Shown here: positions 28,496 to 39,890 of the stretch, one piece after another
How positions within the stretch are numbered: position 1 is the first letter of the stretch
How the letters are laid out: every line of letters begins with the position of its first letter
Source of the DNA: Candidatus Dormiibacterota bacterium
GTDB lineage: Bacteria > Acidobacteriota > Polarisedimenticolia > Gp22-AA2
DNA: 64,000 nt
Assembly: GCA_035635555.1 (NCBI GenBank)
Contig: DASQAT010000056.1
Coordinates: 1-64,000, forward strand
Direction of reading: 5' to 3'
Program-made: the position numbers and the translations under genes
The notes under the pieces: generated by a model
Told to the model about the DNA's origin: nothing
The model's database searches: none
The model's input: the letters and a program-made list of their open reading frames with translations, nothing else

Positions 28496-29986
28496 CTACC
28501 CCATGTTGCTCATGGAGGACAGGAACTCCTCGTTGTTCTTGGTCTTCTGCATCCTCTCGATCAGGAGCTCCATGGCCTCGACGGGCGACAGGGAGTTCAG
28601 GACCTTGCGCAGGACCCAGGAGCGGTCCAGCTCGAGCTTGGCGAGGAGCAGCTCTTCCTTGCGCGTCCCGGAGCGGGTGATCTCGATGGACGGGTAGATC
28701 CGGCGGTCGGCGAGCTTCCGGTCGAGGTGGATCTCCATGTTGCCGGTTCCCTTGAACTCCTCGAAGATGACGTCGTCCATGCGGCTGCCGGTCTCGATGA
28801 GGGCCGTCGCGATGATCGTGAGCGACCCTCCCTCCTCGACGTTGCGCGCCGCGCCGAAGAAGCGCTTCGGGCGCTGCAGGGCGTTGGCGTCGACACCGCC
28901 CGACAGCACCTTGCCCGACGGCGGCACGATGGTGTTGTAGGCGCGGGCCAGGCGGGTGATCGAGTCGAGCAGGATGACGACGTCCTTCTTGTGCTCGACC
29001 AGGCGCTTGGCCTTCTCGATGACCATCTCGGCGACCTGCACGTGGCGGGTGGCCGGCTCGTCGAACGTCGAAGAGATGACCTCGCCGTTGACCGAGCGCT
29101 GCATGTCGGTCACCTCTTCCGGCCGCTCGTCGATGAGCAGGACGATCAGGATGACCTCGGGATGGTTCTGCGTGACGCTGTTGGCGATCGCCTGCAGCAG
29201 CATCGTCTTGCCGGTGCGCGGCGCGGCCACGATCAGGCCGCGCTGTCCCTTGCCGATCGGGCAGAGGATATCGAGGACGCGTGACGAGGCGTTCTCGCGC
29301 GTGGTCTCGAGCTTGATCCTCTGGTTCGGGTACAGCGGCGTGAGGTTGTCGAAGAAGATCTTCTCGCGCGCCTGGTCGGGGTGCTCGAAGTTGACCGCCT
29401 CGACCTTGATGAGGGCGAAGTAGCGCTCCCCCTCCTTGGGCGGCCTGACCTGGCCCGAGATCGTGTCGCCGGTGTGCAGGTCGAACTTGCGGATCTGCGA
29501 CGGCGACACGTAGATGTCGTCCGGCCCGGGCAGGTAGTTGTACTCGGGCGCCCGCAGGAAGCCGAAGCCGTCCGGCAGGGTCTCGAGGACCCCCTCGGCG
29601 AAGATCAGTCCGGACCGCTCGGTCTGGGCCCGCAGGATCTCGAAGATGAGCTCCTGCTTGCGCAGGGCCGTGGCGTTCGGGACGTCGAGCGCCTTGGCAA
29701 TGCCGGTCAGCTCGGCGATCGACTTCTCCTTGAGGGTGCGGATGTCCAGCTTCTCGCCGGAGAGCTCGGCGGGCGGGGCGTCGATCCGCTCCGCCTCGTC
29801 CTCGGCGATGACGGCCGCCTCAGGCGGTTCGGCACCGCCGTTGGTGGCGACGGCCGGCGCCACGGGGGTCTCGGCGTCGGCGGTCGGGCGGCGAGGCGGG
29901 CGGCCGCCTTCGCGGCCTCCCCCCTGCCGCGGGGGTCTTCCTTCACGGGGTGGCTTCACTTCACGTTCCATTTTGTCTCCGTTCAC
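28496..29986 (-). CDS. rho: Transcription termination factor Rho
   Basis: A hexameric RNA helicase with the usual three parts. The N-terminal extension is Arg/Pro/Gly-rich (residues 1-75, including [20 protein letters not shown]). Next are the Rho_N and cold-shock RNA-binding domains ([49 protein letters not shown]). The ATPase has Walker [12 protein letters not shown], Walker [19 protein letters not shown] and [11 protein letters not shown]. The GTG at 29986 overlaps the engB stop (GTGA). An ATG at 29971 with GGAG 5 nt upstream is an alternative start that removes five residues. Confidence 0.96.
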   Translation of the reverse strand: MNGDKMEREVKPPREGRPPRQGGGREGGRPPRRPTADAETPVAPAVATNGGAEPPEAAVIAEDEAERIDAPPAELSGEKLDIRTLKEKSIAELTGIAKALDVPNATALRKQELIFEILRAQTERSGLIFAEGVLETLPDGFGFLRAPEYNYLPGPDDIYVSPSQIRKFDLHTGDTISGQVRPPKEGERYFALIKVEAVNFEHPDQAREKIFFDNLTPLYPNQRIKLETTRENASSRVLDILCPIGKGQRGLIVAAPRTGKTMLLQAIANSVTQNHPEVILIVLLIDERPEEVTDMQRSVNGEVISSTFDEPATRHVQVAEMVIEKAKRLVEHKKDVVILLDSITRLARAYNTIVPPSGKVLSGGVDANALQRPKRFFGAARNVEEGGSLTIIATALIETGSRMDDVIFEEFKGTGNMEIHLDRKLADRRIYPSIEITRSGTRKEELLLAKLELDRSWVLRKVLNSLSPVEAMELLIERMQKTKNNEEFLSSMSNMG

Positions 29987-30642
29987 GGGATGGTCCTTCC
30001 TCCTTGAATGACCGCGCGGCCGCGGAGCCTGTCGCTCTGCGCCGCGCGGAGTGTCTCGTTCTCACAGACTTCGTCGATGACCCGCCACAGGGCGGGTACT
30101 CCGTCCCCGGTCGCCGCCGACACGGCGATGGGGGTCCTGCCGTCCGGAAGGCCGAGCCAGCGGGCTGCGTCCTTCAGAGCGCGCGTCTTCTCGTTGCCGG
30201 AAAGCTTGTCGATCTTGGTCAGCACGATCTCGCGGCGCACGCCGAGGGCGCCCAGCCAGTCGCACAGCTCGCGGTCCATCTCGGCCGGCTCGCGGCGGCT
30301 GTCCACAAGGTGCACCGCCAGGTCGGGGCGCCCGGGCTCGGCCATGTAGGCATCCACGAGACCCTTCCACTGAACGCGCACCGCGTCCGGGACGTTGGCA
30401 TAGCCGTACCCCGGGAGATCGACGAAGTACAGACGTTCGTTCACCGAGAAGAAGTTGATCGCCCGCGTGCGTCCCGGCTCCTTGCTGGTGCGGGCCAGGC
30501 CGCGCGCTCCCAGCAGCCGGTTCAACAGGCTCGACTTGCCGACGTTCGACCGGCCCATGAAGGCAATCTGAGCCCATCCGTCGCGCGGAAAGTCCTCCGG
30601 GCGCGTGGCGCTGACGTGGAAACGGCAGGCGGTGATCTTCAT
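29983..30642 (-). CDS. engB: Ribosome biogenesis GTPase EngB/YsxC
   Basis: A 219-residue TRAFAC GTPase with P-loop [14 protein letters not shown], switch G2 [15 protein letters not shown]3 DLPGYGYA, G4 LTKIDKLS and G5 SAATGDG, matching the YihA/EngB family needed for large-subunit assembly. The ATG at 30642 (MKITACRFH) is chosen because family members start with this strand. A TTG 15 nt upstream is possible. Its end is coupled to rho by a 4-bp overlap. About 200 bp separate it from lon. Confidence 0.95.
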   Translation of the reverse strand: MKITACRFHVSATRPEDFPRDGWAQIAFMGRSNVGKSSLLNRLLGARGLARTSKEPGRTRAINFFSVNERLYFVDLPGYGYANVPDAVRVQWKGLVDAYMAEPGRPDLAVHLVDSRREPAEMDRELCDWLGALGVRREIVLTKIDKLSGNEKTRALKDAARWLGLPDGRTPIAVSAATGDGVPALWRVIDEVCENETLRAAQSDRLRGRAVIQGGRTIP

Positions 30643-30845
30643 GTCCGGTTGGGTCAAAAGACTTCGGATTCAACCCGCAGGCGCGCCGCTTAGCGGCGCC
30701 GTCCGTCGGTGGGCCCGTCCGCGCGGTACGGCGAGGGCGGACCGTGATGCTGGGGAAATCCCGCGGGACGGACCCGCGGGCTCTCTTTCGGGACTGCAAC
30801 GCGCCGCTCTAGGGATTTTGCAGGAACGGACGCGCCGGGACGATC

Positions 30846-33260
<2,415 letters not shown>

Positions 33261-34499
33261 CTACCCTGCCTTCTCCATGAGGATGATGGGCGCGGTCTTG
33301 TTCTCGACGACTTCCTTCGTGATCACGCACTCCGTGATGTCCGAGCGCGACGGAAGCTGGTACATCAAGTCGAGCATCAGGTCCTCGAGAATCAGCCGCA
33401 GCCCGCGTGCTCCGATCTTCCGGAGCAGGCTCTGCTCGGCGATCGCCTCGAGCGCGTCCCGTGTGAACGTCAGCGTGACGTTCTCGTACTCGAATATCTT
33501 CTGGTACTGCTTGCTCAAGGCGTTGCGCGGTTCGGTCAGGATCTTCACCAGCGCATCCTTGTCGAGGTCGCCGAGCACGCCGATCACGGGAAGCCGCCCG
33601 ACGAACTCGGGGATGAGCCCGTACTTGATGAGGTCGCCGGGCTGAACCTGCTCGAGGACCTCCTGCACGTTCTTCTGCGACTTCGACTTGACCTCGGCCT
33701 TGAAGCCCATCGCCTTCTTGCCGATGCGCTGCTCGATGATGCCGTCCAGACCGACGAACGCGCCACCGCAGACGAACAGAATGTTGGTCGTGTCCATCGG
33801 GATGAAGTCCTGGTGCGGGTGCTTGCGCCCGCCCTGCGGCGGGACGTTGGCGACCGTTCCCTCCAGGATCTTCAGGAGCGCCTGCTGCACGCCCTCGCCC
33901 GAGACATCGCGGGTGATCGACGGCGAGTCGCTCTTGCGGCTGATCTTGTCGACCTCGTCTATATAGATGATGCCGCGCTTGGCCTTCTCGAGATCGTTGC
34001 CCGCGGCCTGCAGAAGGCGCAGCAGGATGTTCTCGACGTCCTCGCCGACGTATCCCGCCTCGGTCAGGGTCGTCGCGTCGACGATGGCGAACGGCACGCT
34101 CAGGAGCTTCGCCAGTGTCTGCGCCAGGAGCGTCTTGCCCGTCCCCGTCGGCCCGATGAGCAGGATGTTGCTCTTCTGGACCTCCACCTCGGAGCGGCGC
34201 TTCGACAGCTCGTTCCTCTTGTAGTGGTTGTAGACCGCCACCGCCAGCTTCTTCTTGGCCTTGTCCTGGCCGATCACGTATTCGTCCAGGAACTCGCGGA
34301 TCTCGACCGGCTTCGGCAGCTTCACCTTGGCCTTAGGCTCGTCCGGCTCGCGCTCCTCGGCGATGATGTCGAGACAGATATCGACACACTCATCGCAGAT
34401 GTATACGGTCGGACCGGCGATCAACTTCTTGACGTCGCGCTGGTCCTTGTTGCAGAAACTGCACCGGAGTGATTCGCCGTCGCCACGCTTGCCGGCCAT
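33261..34499 (-). CDS. clpX: ATP-dependent Clp protease ATP-binding subunit ClpX
   Basis: A 412-residue AAA+ unfoldase. The N-terminal C4 zinc domain is [13 protein letters not shown]...[10 protein letters not shown]. The AAA+ core has [25 protein letters not shown] and sensor segments, and a [10 protein letters not shown] helix precedes the IGF-like ClpP-docking loop region (RIGKKAMGF). It delivers substrates to ClpP, whose gene lies 48 bp upstream; lon follows immediately. Confidence 0.97.
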   Translation of the reverse strand: MAGKRGDGESLRCSFCNKDQRDVKKLIAGPTVYICDECVDICLDIIAEEREPDEPKAKVKLPKPVEIREFLDEYVIGQDKAKKKLAVAVYNHYKRNELSKRRSEVEVQKSNILLIGPTGTGKTLLAQTLAKLLSVPFAIVDATTLTEAGYVGEDVENILLRLLQAAGNDLEKAKRGIIYIDEVDKISRKSDSPSITRDVSGEGVQQALLKILEGTVANVPPQGGRKHPHQDFIPMDTTNILFVCGGAFVGLDGIIEQRIGKKAMGFKAEVKSKSQKNVQEVLEQVQPGDLIKYGLIPEFVGRLPVIGVLGDLDKDALVKILTEPRNALSKQYQKIFEYENVTLTFTRDALEAIAEQSLLRKIGARGLRLILEDLMLDLMYQLPSRSDITECVITKEVVENKTAPIILMEKAG

Positions 34500-34547
34500 T
34501 GCCGATCTCCTGGGTCCGACCCTTGAATGTGTCCTGGGATTCTCGTG

Positions 34548-35132
34548 CTATTCGCGCTTGGAAATGACCTGGTCGATAATGCCGTACTCCTTGCCGGCGC
34601 TGGCCGTCATGATGAAATCGCGATCCGTGTCGCGCTGGATCCGCTCCATCGGCAGCGCCGTATGGTGGGCTATGATGTTGTTCAGACGCTCGCGGATTCG
34701 CAGTATTTCCTTGGCATGAATGTCGACGTCGGTCGCCTGCCCCGAAAAATCGCCCATCGGCTGGTGCAGAATGATGCGTGAATTGGGCAGCGCAAAGCGC
34801 TTTTTCGGCGAGCCTGCGGCCAGGAGCACCGCCGCCATGCTCGCGGCCTGGCCGATGCAGATCGTCGAGACGTCGGGCCTGATGAACTGCATCGTGTCGT
34901 AGATGGCGAGACCCGCGGTGACGGAGCCCCCGGGGCTGTTGATGTAGATAGAGATGTCCTTCTCGGGGTCTTCAGCTTCGAGGTACAGGAGCTGGGCGAT
35001 CACCAGGTTGCTGAGGGTGTCGTCGATTCCACTCCCGATGAAAACGATGTTGTCCTTCAGGAGCCGGGAGTAGATATCGTACGCACGCTCACCCCGGTTG
35101 GTCTGCTCGACCACCATCGGAACGAGTGGCAT
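34548..35132 (-). CDS. clpP: ATP-dependent Clp protease proteolytic subunit ClpP
   Basis: A 194-residue serine peptidase with the complete triad: Ser in [16 protein letters not shown], His in [10 protein letters not shown] and the Asp in the C-terminal [12 protein letters not shown] region. It also has the N-terminal [21 protein letters not shown] typical of the family. It assembles into a tetradecameric barrel and partners with the adjacent ClpX. Only 6 bp separate it from the trigger factor gene, giving the widespread tig-clpP-clpX-lon order. Confidence 0.97.
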   Translation of the reverse strand: MPLVPMVVEQTNRGERAYDIYSRLLKDNIVFIGSGIDDTLSNLVIAQLLYLEAEDPEKDISIYINSPGGSVTAGLAIYDTMQFIRPDVSTICIGQAASMAAVLLAAGSPKKRFALPNSRIILHQPMGDFSGQATDVDIHAKEILRIRERLNNIIAHHTALPMERIQRDTDRDFIMTASAGKEYGIIDQVISKRE

Positions 35133-35138
35133 GGGGAT

Positions 35139-36425
35139 TTACTTCACCTCGTGCCTAATATTAGCACCATTCATCACAAAGTCAAGCGACTTTTCCCTGA
35201 CGATCTGCCGCCTAAGCCCTGCCAGACGCGCATTTTGCGCGAGACGATCCTTCAGAGCGCTGACAGTAATGTTATGCCGCTTCGCTTCGTCCCGGAGCCA
35301 GTTGTTGACGTCATCTTCCGTCGCTTCGAGCCCCTCCTGGACCGCGATCGCCTCCAGGATCAGCATGGCGCGGACGGCCTGCGTGGCGGCGGGGACCAGA
35401 CGGGCGCGCTCCTCCTGCCAGTCGACCTGCGCCTTCGACGGGTCCTTCCCCTCCGCGATCATCTCCCTGACGATCGCCTCCAGGCGTCGATCCACCTCCG
35501 ATTCCACCATCGCCGATGGAACGACGATGGCCTGTCGTTCCACGAGGTAGGACAGAATCTTGTCCTTGGCTTCCGCATCCTCGGCGGCCCTGGCGCGCTT
35601 GTCGAGCCCGCCCTTCACCCGCTCCCTGAGCTCGGCCAGGCTCTGGAAATTGCCCAGCTCTTTGGCCAGTTCGTCATCGATATTCGGCACGACTTTCTTC
35701 TTGATTTCCTTGATTAAAAGCGTGTACGCGACGGTGGCGCCGCGCAGCGACCCGGCGCGCTCCTCGTCCGGATAGGCGGTCTCGAACGAGCGGGTATCGC
35801 CCGCCTGCGTCCCCAGGATCGCCGCGTTGAAGTCGGGATGGTTGTTCTCCGCGCCGGCCTCCAGGAACAGCGGCTCGTCCGCCAGATTCTTCCCTTTCCC
35901 CTTGATGAACCGGCAGGACAGGGTGCCGACGATGAAGTCCCCCTTCTGCGCCGGCCGGTCCGTGACCAGATCGAGCTTGGCCGCCCGGTCGGCGAGCTCG
36001 CGCACGGAGGCCTCGATCATCTCATCCGTGACCTGGCGCCGCGTAATCTCGACCTGGATCCCGTGGTAGTCCGAGACCGACACGACGGGCCGGACCTCGA
36101 AGGTGGCCTTGAAGGTGAGCGGCCGGCCGTCCTCGTAGTTCACCTCGTCCAGGACCGGGTCCGTGACCGGCTCGAGCTTCTTCTCCTCGAGCGCCTTGAG
36201 CGAGAGCTCGCGGACCATCCGGCCGATCACCTCGTCCCGCACTTCCTTTCCGAAGCGACGGCGGACGATGTCGATCGGGATCTTTCCCTGGCGGAAGCCC
36301 GGGACGCGGGCGTGGCGCGAGTACTCCTTGAAGGAGCGCTCCACCTCCTCCACCACCTGCTCGCTCGGAACCTCGACCTCGAGACCCCGCTTGCATCCTT
36401 CCAGCTCGTTGACGACCACTTTCAT
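35139..36425 (-). CDS. tig: Trigger factor
   Basis: A 428-residue ribosome-associated chaperone/prolyl isomerase. The N-terminal ribosome-docking signature is VPGFRQGKIPIDIVRRRFG (compare GFRxGKxP). A FKBP-like PPIase segment follows (QKGDFIVGTLSCRFIKGKG...FETAYPDEERAGSLRGATVAYTLLIKEIKKK), and then the helical C-terminal chaperone arms. ATG 36425 (MKVVVNELEGCKR) is fixed by the family N-terminus. It is first in the housekeeping block and has a clear promoter upstream at 36514-36542. Confidence 0.95.
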   Translation of the reverse strand: MKVVVNELEGCKRGLEVEVPSEQVVEEVERSFKEYSRHARVPGFRQGKIPIDIVRRRFGKEVRDEVIGRMVRELSLKALEEKKLEPVTDPVLDEVNYEDGRPLTFKATFEVRPVVSVSDYHGIQVEITRRQVTDEMIEASVRELADRAAKLDLVTDRPAQKGDFIVGTLSCRFIKGKGKNLADEPLFLEAGAENNHPDFNAAILGTQAGDTRSFETAYPDEERAGSLRGATVAYTLLIKEIKKKVVPNIDDELAKELGNFQSLAELRERVKGGLDKRARAAEDAEAKDKILSYLVERQAIVVPSAMVESEVDRRLEAIVREMIAEGKDPSKAQVDWQEERARLVPAATQAVRAMLILEAIAVQEGLEATEDDVNNWLRDEAKRHNITVSALKDRLAQNARLAGLRRQIVREKSLDFVMNGANIRHEVK

Positions 36426-36513
36426 CAGATCCAAAGACCTCGCTCCGACAGGGTTCTTGAGGTGTTGGGGAATCGACCCGGGGTTGGAACCCAACGTGCG
36501 ACCGAGAGATGGG

Positions 36514-36542
36514 ATCATAGCAGGAAGGGAACCCGGGTACAA
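36514..36542 (-). promoter_or_regulatory. Sigma70-type promoter of the tig-clpP-clpX-lon block
   Basis: Read on the minus strand, TTGTAC (36542-36537) and TATGAT (36519-36514) are separated by exactly 17 bp and lie about 90 bp before the trigger factor start. The 5' leader contains a short GTTGG-GTT-CCAAC hairpin near 36480-36495. I see no heat-shock CIRCE element. Confidence 0.6.
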
Positions 36543-36587
36543 GGCCGGCGGTTGACCGTTCGCGGATTTCACCAGACCTTTCAGGAC

Positions 36588-37289
36588 ATGATCGGCGCTG
36601 TGGACCATCCGCACCACAGGACCATCGTCTTCTCCGAGAACGTCGCGCGGTACCTCCTGCGTGGTGAGAGCTATCTTTCCCGGTCCGAGTTCGTGCTCGT
36701 GGCGGGCGCGAGCGGCCGGGAGGTCCTCGATCTCGCGGCTCGTGAGCGGGCGGTGGCAGCGGTGCTCGGCTTCGATCTCGGAGACCTCCGGGCCGACGAA
36801 ATCTGCCGCGGCCTGAAGCGATCCCTCGATCATCCCCCCGTGGTCCTGGTCGTCGGACCGGGGCGGCCGCCGGACGCAGCCCGGCGCTGCCGGGAGGCCG
36901 GCTGCGACGACTATCTCGTCTCCCCGGTCGATCCTCCCGCCCTCCTGATCCGTCTGGCGTCCCACCTCGGCATCCACTTCCGGATACATCCCCGCCGGCG
37001 GGTGGTCGTGCCGGTATCCTACGGCCGGGTGATCCGCGAGTTCCTCGGCTACACGCGCGACCTGGGCGAGGGCGGAGCGCTCATCGAGTCGGTGCTCAAG
37101 CCCGGCCCCGGCCGGCGTCTCGTGCTGCGTCTCTATCCCGAGGGTCAGGACGCGCTGGTGCTGCCCGCGGTCCTCCTGAGGGCGCGGCAGTCGATGGACC
37201 ACGGGCAGAACCTCCTGGGGGTGCAGTTCCCGGATCCGCCGGCGACGGAGAGGGGGAGGCTCAAGGACCTGATCGACCGGCGCATCTGA
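36588..37289 (+). CDS. Degenerate receiver-like protein with C-terminal PilZ domain
   Basis: A 233-residue protein. The N-terminal half has receiver-like alternation (TIVFSENVARYLLRG, VAAVLGFDLGDLRADEICRGLK, PVVLVVGPGRPPDAARRCREAGCDDYLVSPVDPPALLIRLASHLG), with GFDLG at the acceptor strand and a Ser-Pro where the conserved Lys normally lies. The C-terminus is a PilZ barrel (RIHPRRRVVVPVSYG, YTRDLGEGGALIESV, LLGVQFPDPPATERG), with an RRR basic box and DLGEGG for the second motif, so c-di-GMP binding is plausible. ATG 36588 is chosen; a TTG at 36552 would add 12 residues. It lies 31 bp upstream of the candidate selenoprotein. Confidence 0.75.
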   Translation: MIGAVDHPHHRTIVFSENVARYLLRGESYLSRSEFVLVAGASGREVLDLAARERAVAAVLGFDLGDLRADEICRGLKRSLDHPPVVLVVGPGRPPDAARRCREAGCDDYLVSPVDPPALLIRLASHLGIHFRIHPRRRVVVPVSYGRVIREFLGYTRDLGEGGALIESVLKPGPGRRLVLRLYPEGQDALVLPAVLLRARQSMDHGQNLLGVQFPDPPATERGRLKDLIDRRI

Positions 37290-37320
37290 TACTCTGGAGG
37301 GCGTCAGAGATGGAGGAACC

Positions 37321-38241
37321 GTGGGTCGCCTGAGCCGCCTGCGCCCCGACCAGGTCGGAGAGGACATCCGGTCGCTCTTCGAGACCTTCCTCAGGGAGCG
37401 CGGCAACATCCCGAACATGTTCCGGACGGCGGCGCACCGTCCCGAGATCCTGAGCACCATGCTAGCCCACTTCCGGGCCGTCATGGGACCGGGCACCGTC
37501 CCCGTGGCGCTGAAGGAGATGCTGGCGGTCCGCGTGTCGCGGATCAACTCCTGCGACTACTGACTCGCGTCCCACACTGCTTTGGCAAAGCAGTTCGGAG
37601 TCAGCGACGCCGCTCTCGATGGATTGAAGGACCCCGGCCGCCATCCTTTTCCCCCCGAACAGAAGGCGGCCTTCCTGTTCGCGGACGCCATGACCGACGG
37701 CCCCGGGCACGTGCCCGACCCGGTCTACCAGGAAGTGCGCCGTCATTTCAGCGAGGCGCAGGTCGTCGAGATCGCCTGCGTCGTCGGATTGTTCAACTAC
37801 TTCAACAGGTTCAACAACGCCCTGCACGTCGAGGTTACGCTCACCGACCCGGACGTGATCGTGCGCCTCGTCGAGGAGGCGGGGGCCGTGGGGATCGCCG
37901 TCGCGGATTTCTGCGACCGCGTGGCGGACATCCTGCACCAGGGGCGCCGCTACATCCGGGTCGGCATCTACCAGCGTGACAAGGACCGTCTCGTCCTGCG
38001 CGCCTGGCGCGGGGCCTCATCCCCGCCCACTTCGCCAGGACTGGGCGAGGGGGACGCCGGCGTGACCGGCCAGAGCGGCGTGACCCGCGTGGCCGGTCCT
38101 CTTCTCGTCGTTCCGGTGCTGGTGGACGGCGCGGTCGTGGGAGTCATCGAGGTGGAAGGCGATCGCCCCGCCGCCATCGACGAAGAAGACCGCCCTCTCG
38201 TGGAGCGTGTCGCGACGGTCCTCGCCGCGCGGCTGACCTGA
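37321..38241 (+). CDS. Candidate selenoprotein: AhpD-like (CMD) domain fused to GAF domain, in-frame TGA read as Sec
   Basis: Reading through one TGA (37561-37563) gives a 306-residue protein. It starts at GTG 37321, after GGAGG. Residues 20-170 are an AhpD/carboxymuconolactone decarboxylase fold. The proton-relay motif E66-x11-C78-D-Y-U81-x3-H85 is intact except that the second redox Cys codon is TGA. The frame after TGA continues for 226 codons with normal AhpD helices, then a GAF domain (about 190-306: RRYIRVGIYQRDKDRLVLRAWRG, GPLLVVPVLVDGAVVGVIEVEG). CxxU AhpD-like selenoproteins are a known family. A SECIS-like hairpin follows the TGA at once. Alternatives are a TGC-to-TGA nonsense mutation or sequencing error. 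No sel genes lie in this window. The role would be thiol peroxidase or redox sensing. Confidence 0.75.
37561..37603 (+). promoter_or_regulatory. Bacterial SECIS-like recoding hairpin
   Basis: Starting at the TGA itself, TGACTC (37561-37566) pairs perfectly with GAGTCA (37598-37603). An inner 7-bp stem, CTGCTTT (37577-37583) with AAAGCAG (37587-37593), is capped by a GGC loop. The apical GG lies 21 nt after the TGA, inside the 16-37 nt window described for bacterial SECIS elements, and has the required G at the loop start. The hairpin is embedded in the coding sequence just after the CxxU motif. Confidence 0.7.
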
Positions 38242-38255
38242 GCGCTCGGGAGGAC

Positions 38256-38340
38256 TGGTGCGAAAGGAGGGATTCGAACCCTCATGGGTTGCCCCACCGG
38301 ATCCTAAGTCCGGCGCGTCTGCCAGTTCCGCCACTTTCGC
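38256..38340 (-). tRNA. tRNA-Leu (anticodon UAG)
   Basis: An 85-nt class II tRNA read leftwards from 38340. The acceptor stem is GCGAAAG/CTTTCGC, the anticodon stem CCGGA/TCCGG encloses loop CTTAGGA (anticodon TAG), the variable arm GGG-CAA-CCC is long as expected for tRNA-Leu, and the T-arm has GGTTCGAATCC. The discriminator A and the CCA end are encoded. It starts 14 bp beyond the stop of the candidate selenoprotein gene, on the opposite strand. Confidence 0.95.
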
Positions 38341-38368
38341 GAGATCGAGAACGGGCACTTGCAGGAGA

Positions 38369-38396
38369 GCCGGGACGGCGGTGCCACCGTCCCGGC
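38369..38396 (-). terminator. Strong hairpin between six-cysteine peptide gene and tRNA-Leu
   Basis: GCCGGGACGG (38369-38378) and CCGTCCCGGC (38387-38396) form a perfect 10-bp stem with an 8-nt loop, 12 bp after the stop of the small secreted peptide gene on the minus strand. There is no T-run, so it would be a non-canonical terminator or a transcript-stabilising hairpin. Confidence 0.35.
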
Positions 38397-38407
38397 CGTC
38401 GAAACGT

Positions 38408-38662
38408 CTAGCAGGCAGCCGTGACGCAGTGCGTGGGTGCGCCAGGGTTGATGCACTTGAAGTCCTTGCGGTGGCCACAGCTGGCGGGGCCATCACAACC
38501 CTTGTTCTCGCACGTTGGGCTCGCGTAAGCTGCGCCCACTGTCACGTTCGAGAGAGACGACACGTAGGGAGAGCCGGTCGGGGCCGATGGAACAAGCGGA
38601 ATCACGGTCAGAATTGCGGCGACGACCAGCAACCGGAGGGCGATCTTGACGACATTGCTCAT
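38408..38662 (-). CDS. Small exported six-cysteine peptide (copy 1)
   Basis: An 84-residue protein with a good AAGGAGG ribosome-binding site. Residues 5-25 are a hydrophobic signal or anchor, and a short linker contains SPYVSSLSNVTVGAAYA. The C-terminal 34 residues carry six cysteines spaced C-x4-C-x5-C-x7-C-x8-C-x4-C, the last Cys being the C-terminal residue. The same plan occurs in the 84-residue protein at 51402-51656, which shares the PY.S.LS...YA linker, so these are paralogues of a family I do not recognise. The cysteines could form three disulfides after export, bind a metal cluster, or be modified. No processing enzyme is adjacent. Confidence 0.75.
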   Translation of the reverse strand: MSNVVKIALRLLVVAAILTVIPLVPSAPTGSPYVSSLSNVTVGAAYASPTCENKGCDGPASCGHRKDFKCINPGAPTHCVTAAC

Positions 38663-38912
38663 ACCCGCATCCTCCTTCTACGGCCAGTGAAACCCGCCCC
38701 GGGTCGGCCGAGGCTTGCCCGGGTCGGCCGGCGGCACCGCCGGCATGCTTGGGCTGCGATTGGAGACCCTACCGCGAAATCCGACGCGAGGCAAGCAGGA
38801 GACGCGGCGCGATGACCTCCTCAGGGCGCATCATCTATATTAGAGCGCTGCGGCGGCCCGCGAACGGTCGCGGGCGTCCTCGTCCCGGGCCGCGCCCGGG
38901 AGCGGAGGTCGT

Positions 38913-39890
38913 GTGGCCGAGCGTGCGCCCTTCTACCGGATCGTCTTCGGCCTGGCGGCCCTCTACAACCTTGCCTTCGGTCTGTGGGCCGGATTCGCGC
39001 CGTACGCCTTCTTCGACCTCTTCCATCTGAGGCCGCCGCTCTATCCGTCGATCTGGTCCTGTCTCGGGATGGTGGTGGGGACGTACGGCCTGGCTTACGG
39101 CTACGCCGCGCTGCGGCTCGATCGCGCCGCGCCGTTCATCGCCATCGGGCTCCTCGGCAAGGTGCTGGGGCCGATCGGCTGGGTGCTCACGGTGCGCTCC
39201 GGCGAATGGCCGGTGCGGACGTTCACCCTCGTCCTCTTCAACGACATCGTGTGGTGGCTGCCGTTCGCGCTCTTCCTCCTCGACGGGACGCGGATCGCCG
39301 GGAGAGTGCGCGACGCTGCGGCACCCGCCTGCGCCGTCCTCAACGCGATCGCCGCGCTCGCGATCCTGGCCGTGCTCCGGCCGGGGACGGAGCTCGTCCC
39401 CGATGTATCGGACCGCGTCGCGTACATCTCGTCCCACGCCCTCGCGTGGCGGGCCGGCTGGGCCCTCTGGATCGCGGCGGCGCTGAGCCTTCTCGCGTTC
39501 TACGCCTGGTGGGGAGCGCGCCTGCCGCGGCGCTCGTGGGCGCTCGCGGCCTTCGTGGTCGCCGCCGCGGGCGTCGCCTGCGACCTGACCGCCGAGTCGC
39601 TGTTCATCGGCTGGCTGCCGGAGCGCATCGAGGAGGTGCAGCGGATCGGGTCGCTCCTGACCGGAGGGGCCGCTAACGGTCTGTACACTCTGGCCGGCGT
39701 CATCCTGACACTGCAGACGAGGTCTCTGCGCGGCGGTCTGCTCGTCTGGACCTGGGCCGTCTGGGCCGCCGGCGTCGCGCTCACCGCGACGTCCGTGGCC
39801 GGGAGCCTGTCCGGCATGATGGTCTCGACGTCGGCGCTGATGATCCTGTTCTGTCCCTGGGCGTGGGTGATGAGACGAGCGCTTCGATGA
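38913..39890 (+). CDS. Polytopic membrane protein of unknown function
   Basis: A 325-residue protein with about nine hydrophobic helices from the N-terminus (FYRIVFGLAALYNLAFGLWAGF) to the end. There is no recognisable transporter or enzyme motif. A loop with LYPSIWSCLGMVVGTYGLAYGYAALR and VRTFTLVLFNDIVWWLPFALFLL recalls small membrane proteins annotated only as DUF families. The GTG start at 38913 follows GGAGG by 5 nt. Its stop overlaps the start of the next gene (ATGA), tying it to a saccharopine-dehydrogenase-like enzyme. Confidence 0.7.
   Translation: MAERAPFYRIVFGLAALYNLAFGLWAGFAPYAFFDLFHLRPPLYPSIWSCLGMVVGTYGLAYGYAALRLDRAAPFIAIGLLGKVLGPIGWVLTVRSGEWPVRTFTLVLFNDIVWWLPFALFLLDGTRIAGRVRDAAAPACAVLNAIAALAILAVLRPGTELVPDVSDRVAYISSHALAWRAGWALWIAAALSLLAFYAWWGARLPRRSWALAAFVVAAAGVACDLTAESLFIGWLPERIEEVQRIGSLLTGGAANGLYTLAGVILTLQTRSLRGGLLVWTWAVWAAGVALTATSVAGSLSGMMVSTSALMILFCPWAWVMRRALR

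Noticed and set aside
30760-30785. Confident lon terminator
   Set aside because: The CCCGCGGG repeats can pair, but each is self-palindromic and no T-run follows, so I do not list it as a feature.
37321-37563. Simple nonsense-mutation pseudogene of an AhpD-like protein
   Set aside because: Not excluded, but less likely: the TGA sits at the exact redox Cys, a SECIS-like hairpin follows at once, and 226 downstream codons remain intact.
37582-38241. Separate downstream gene starting at TTG 37582
   Set aside because: It is in the same frame as the gene at 37321 and begins four residues after the AhpD active site, with no ribosome-binding site. It is the continuation beyond the TGA, not an independent gene.
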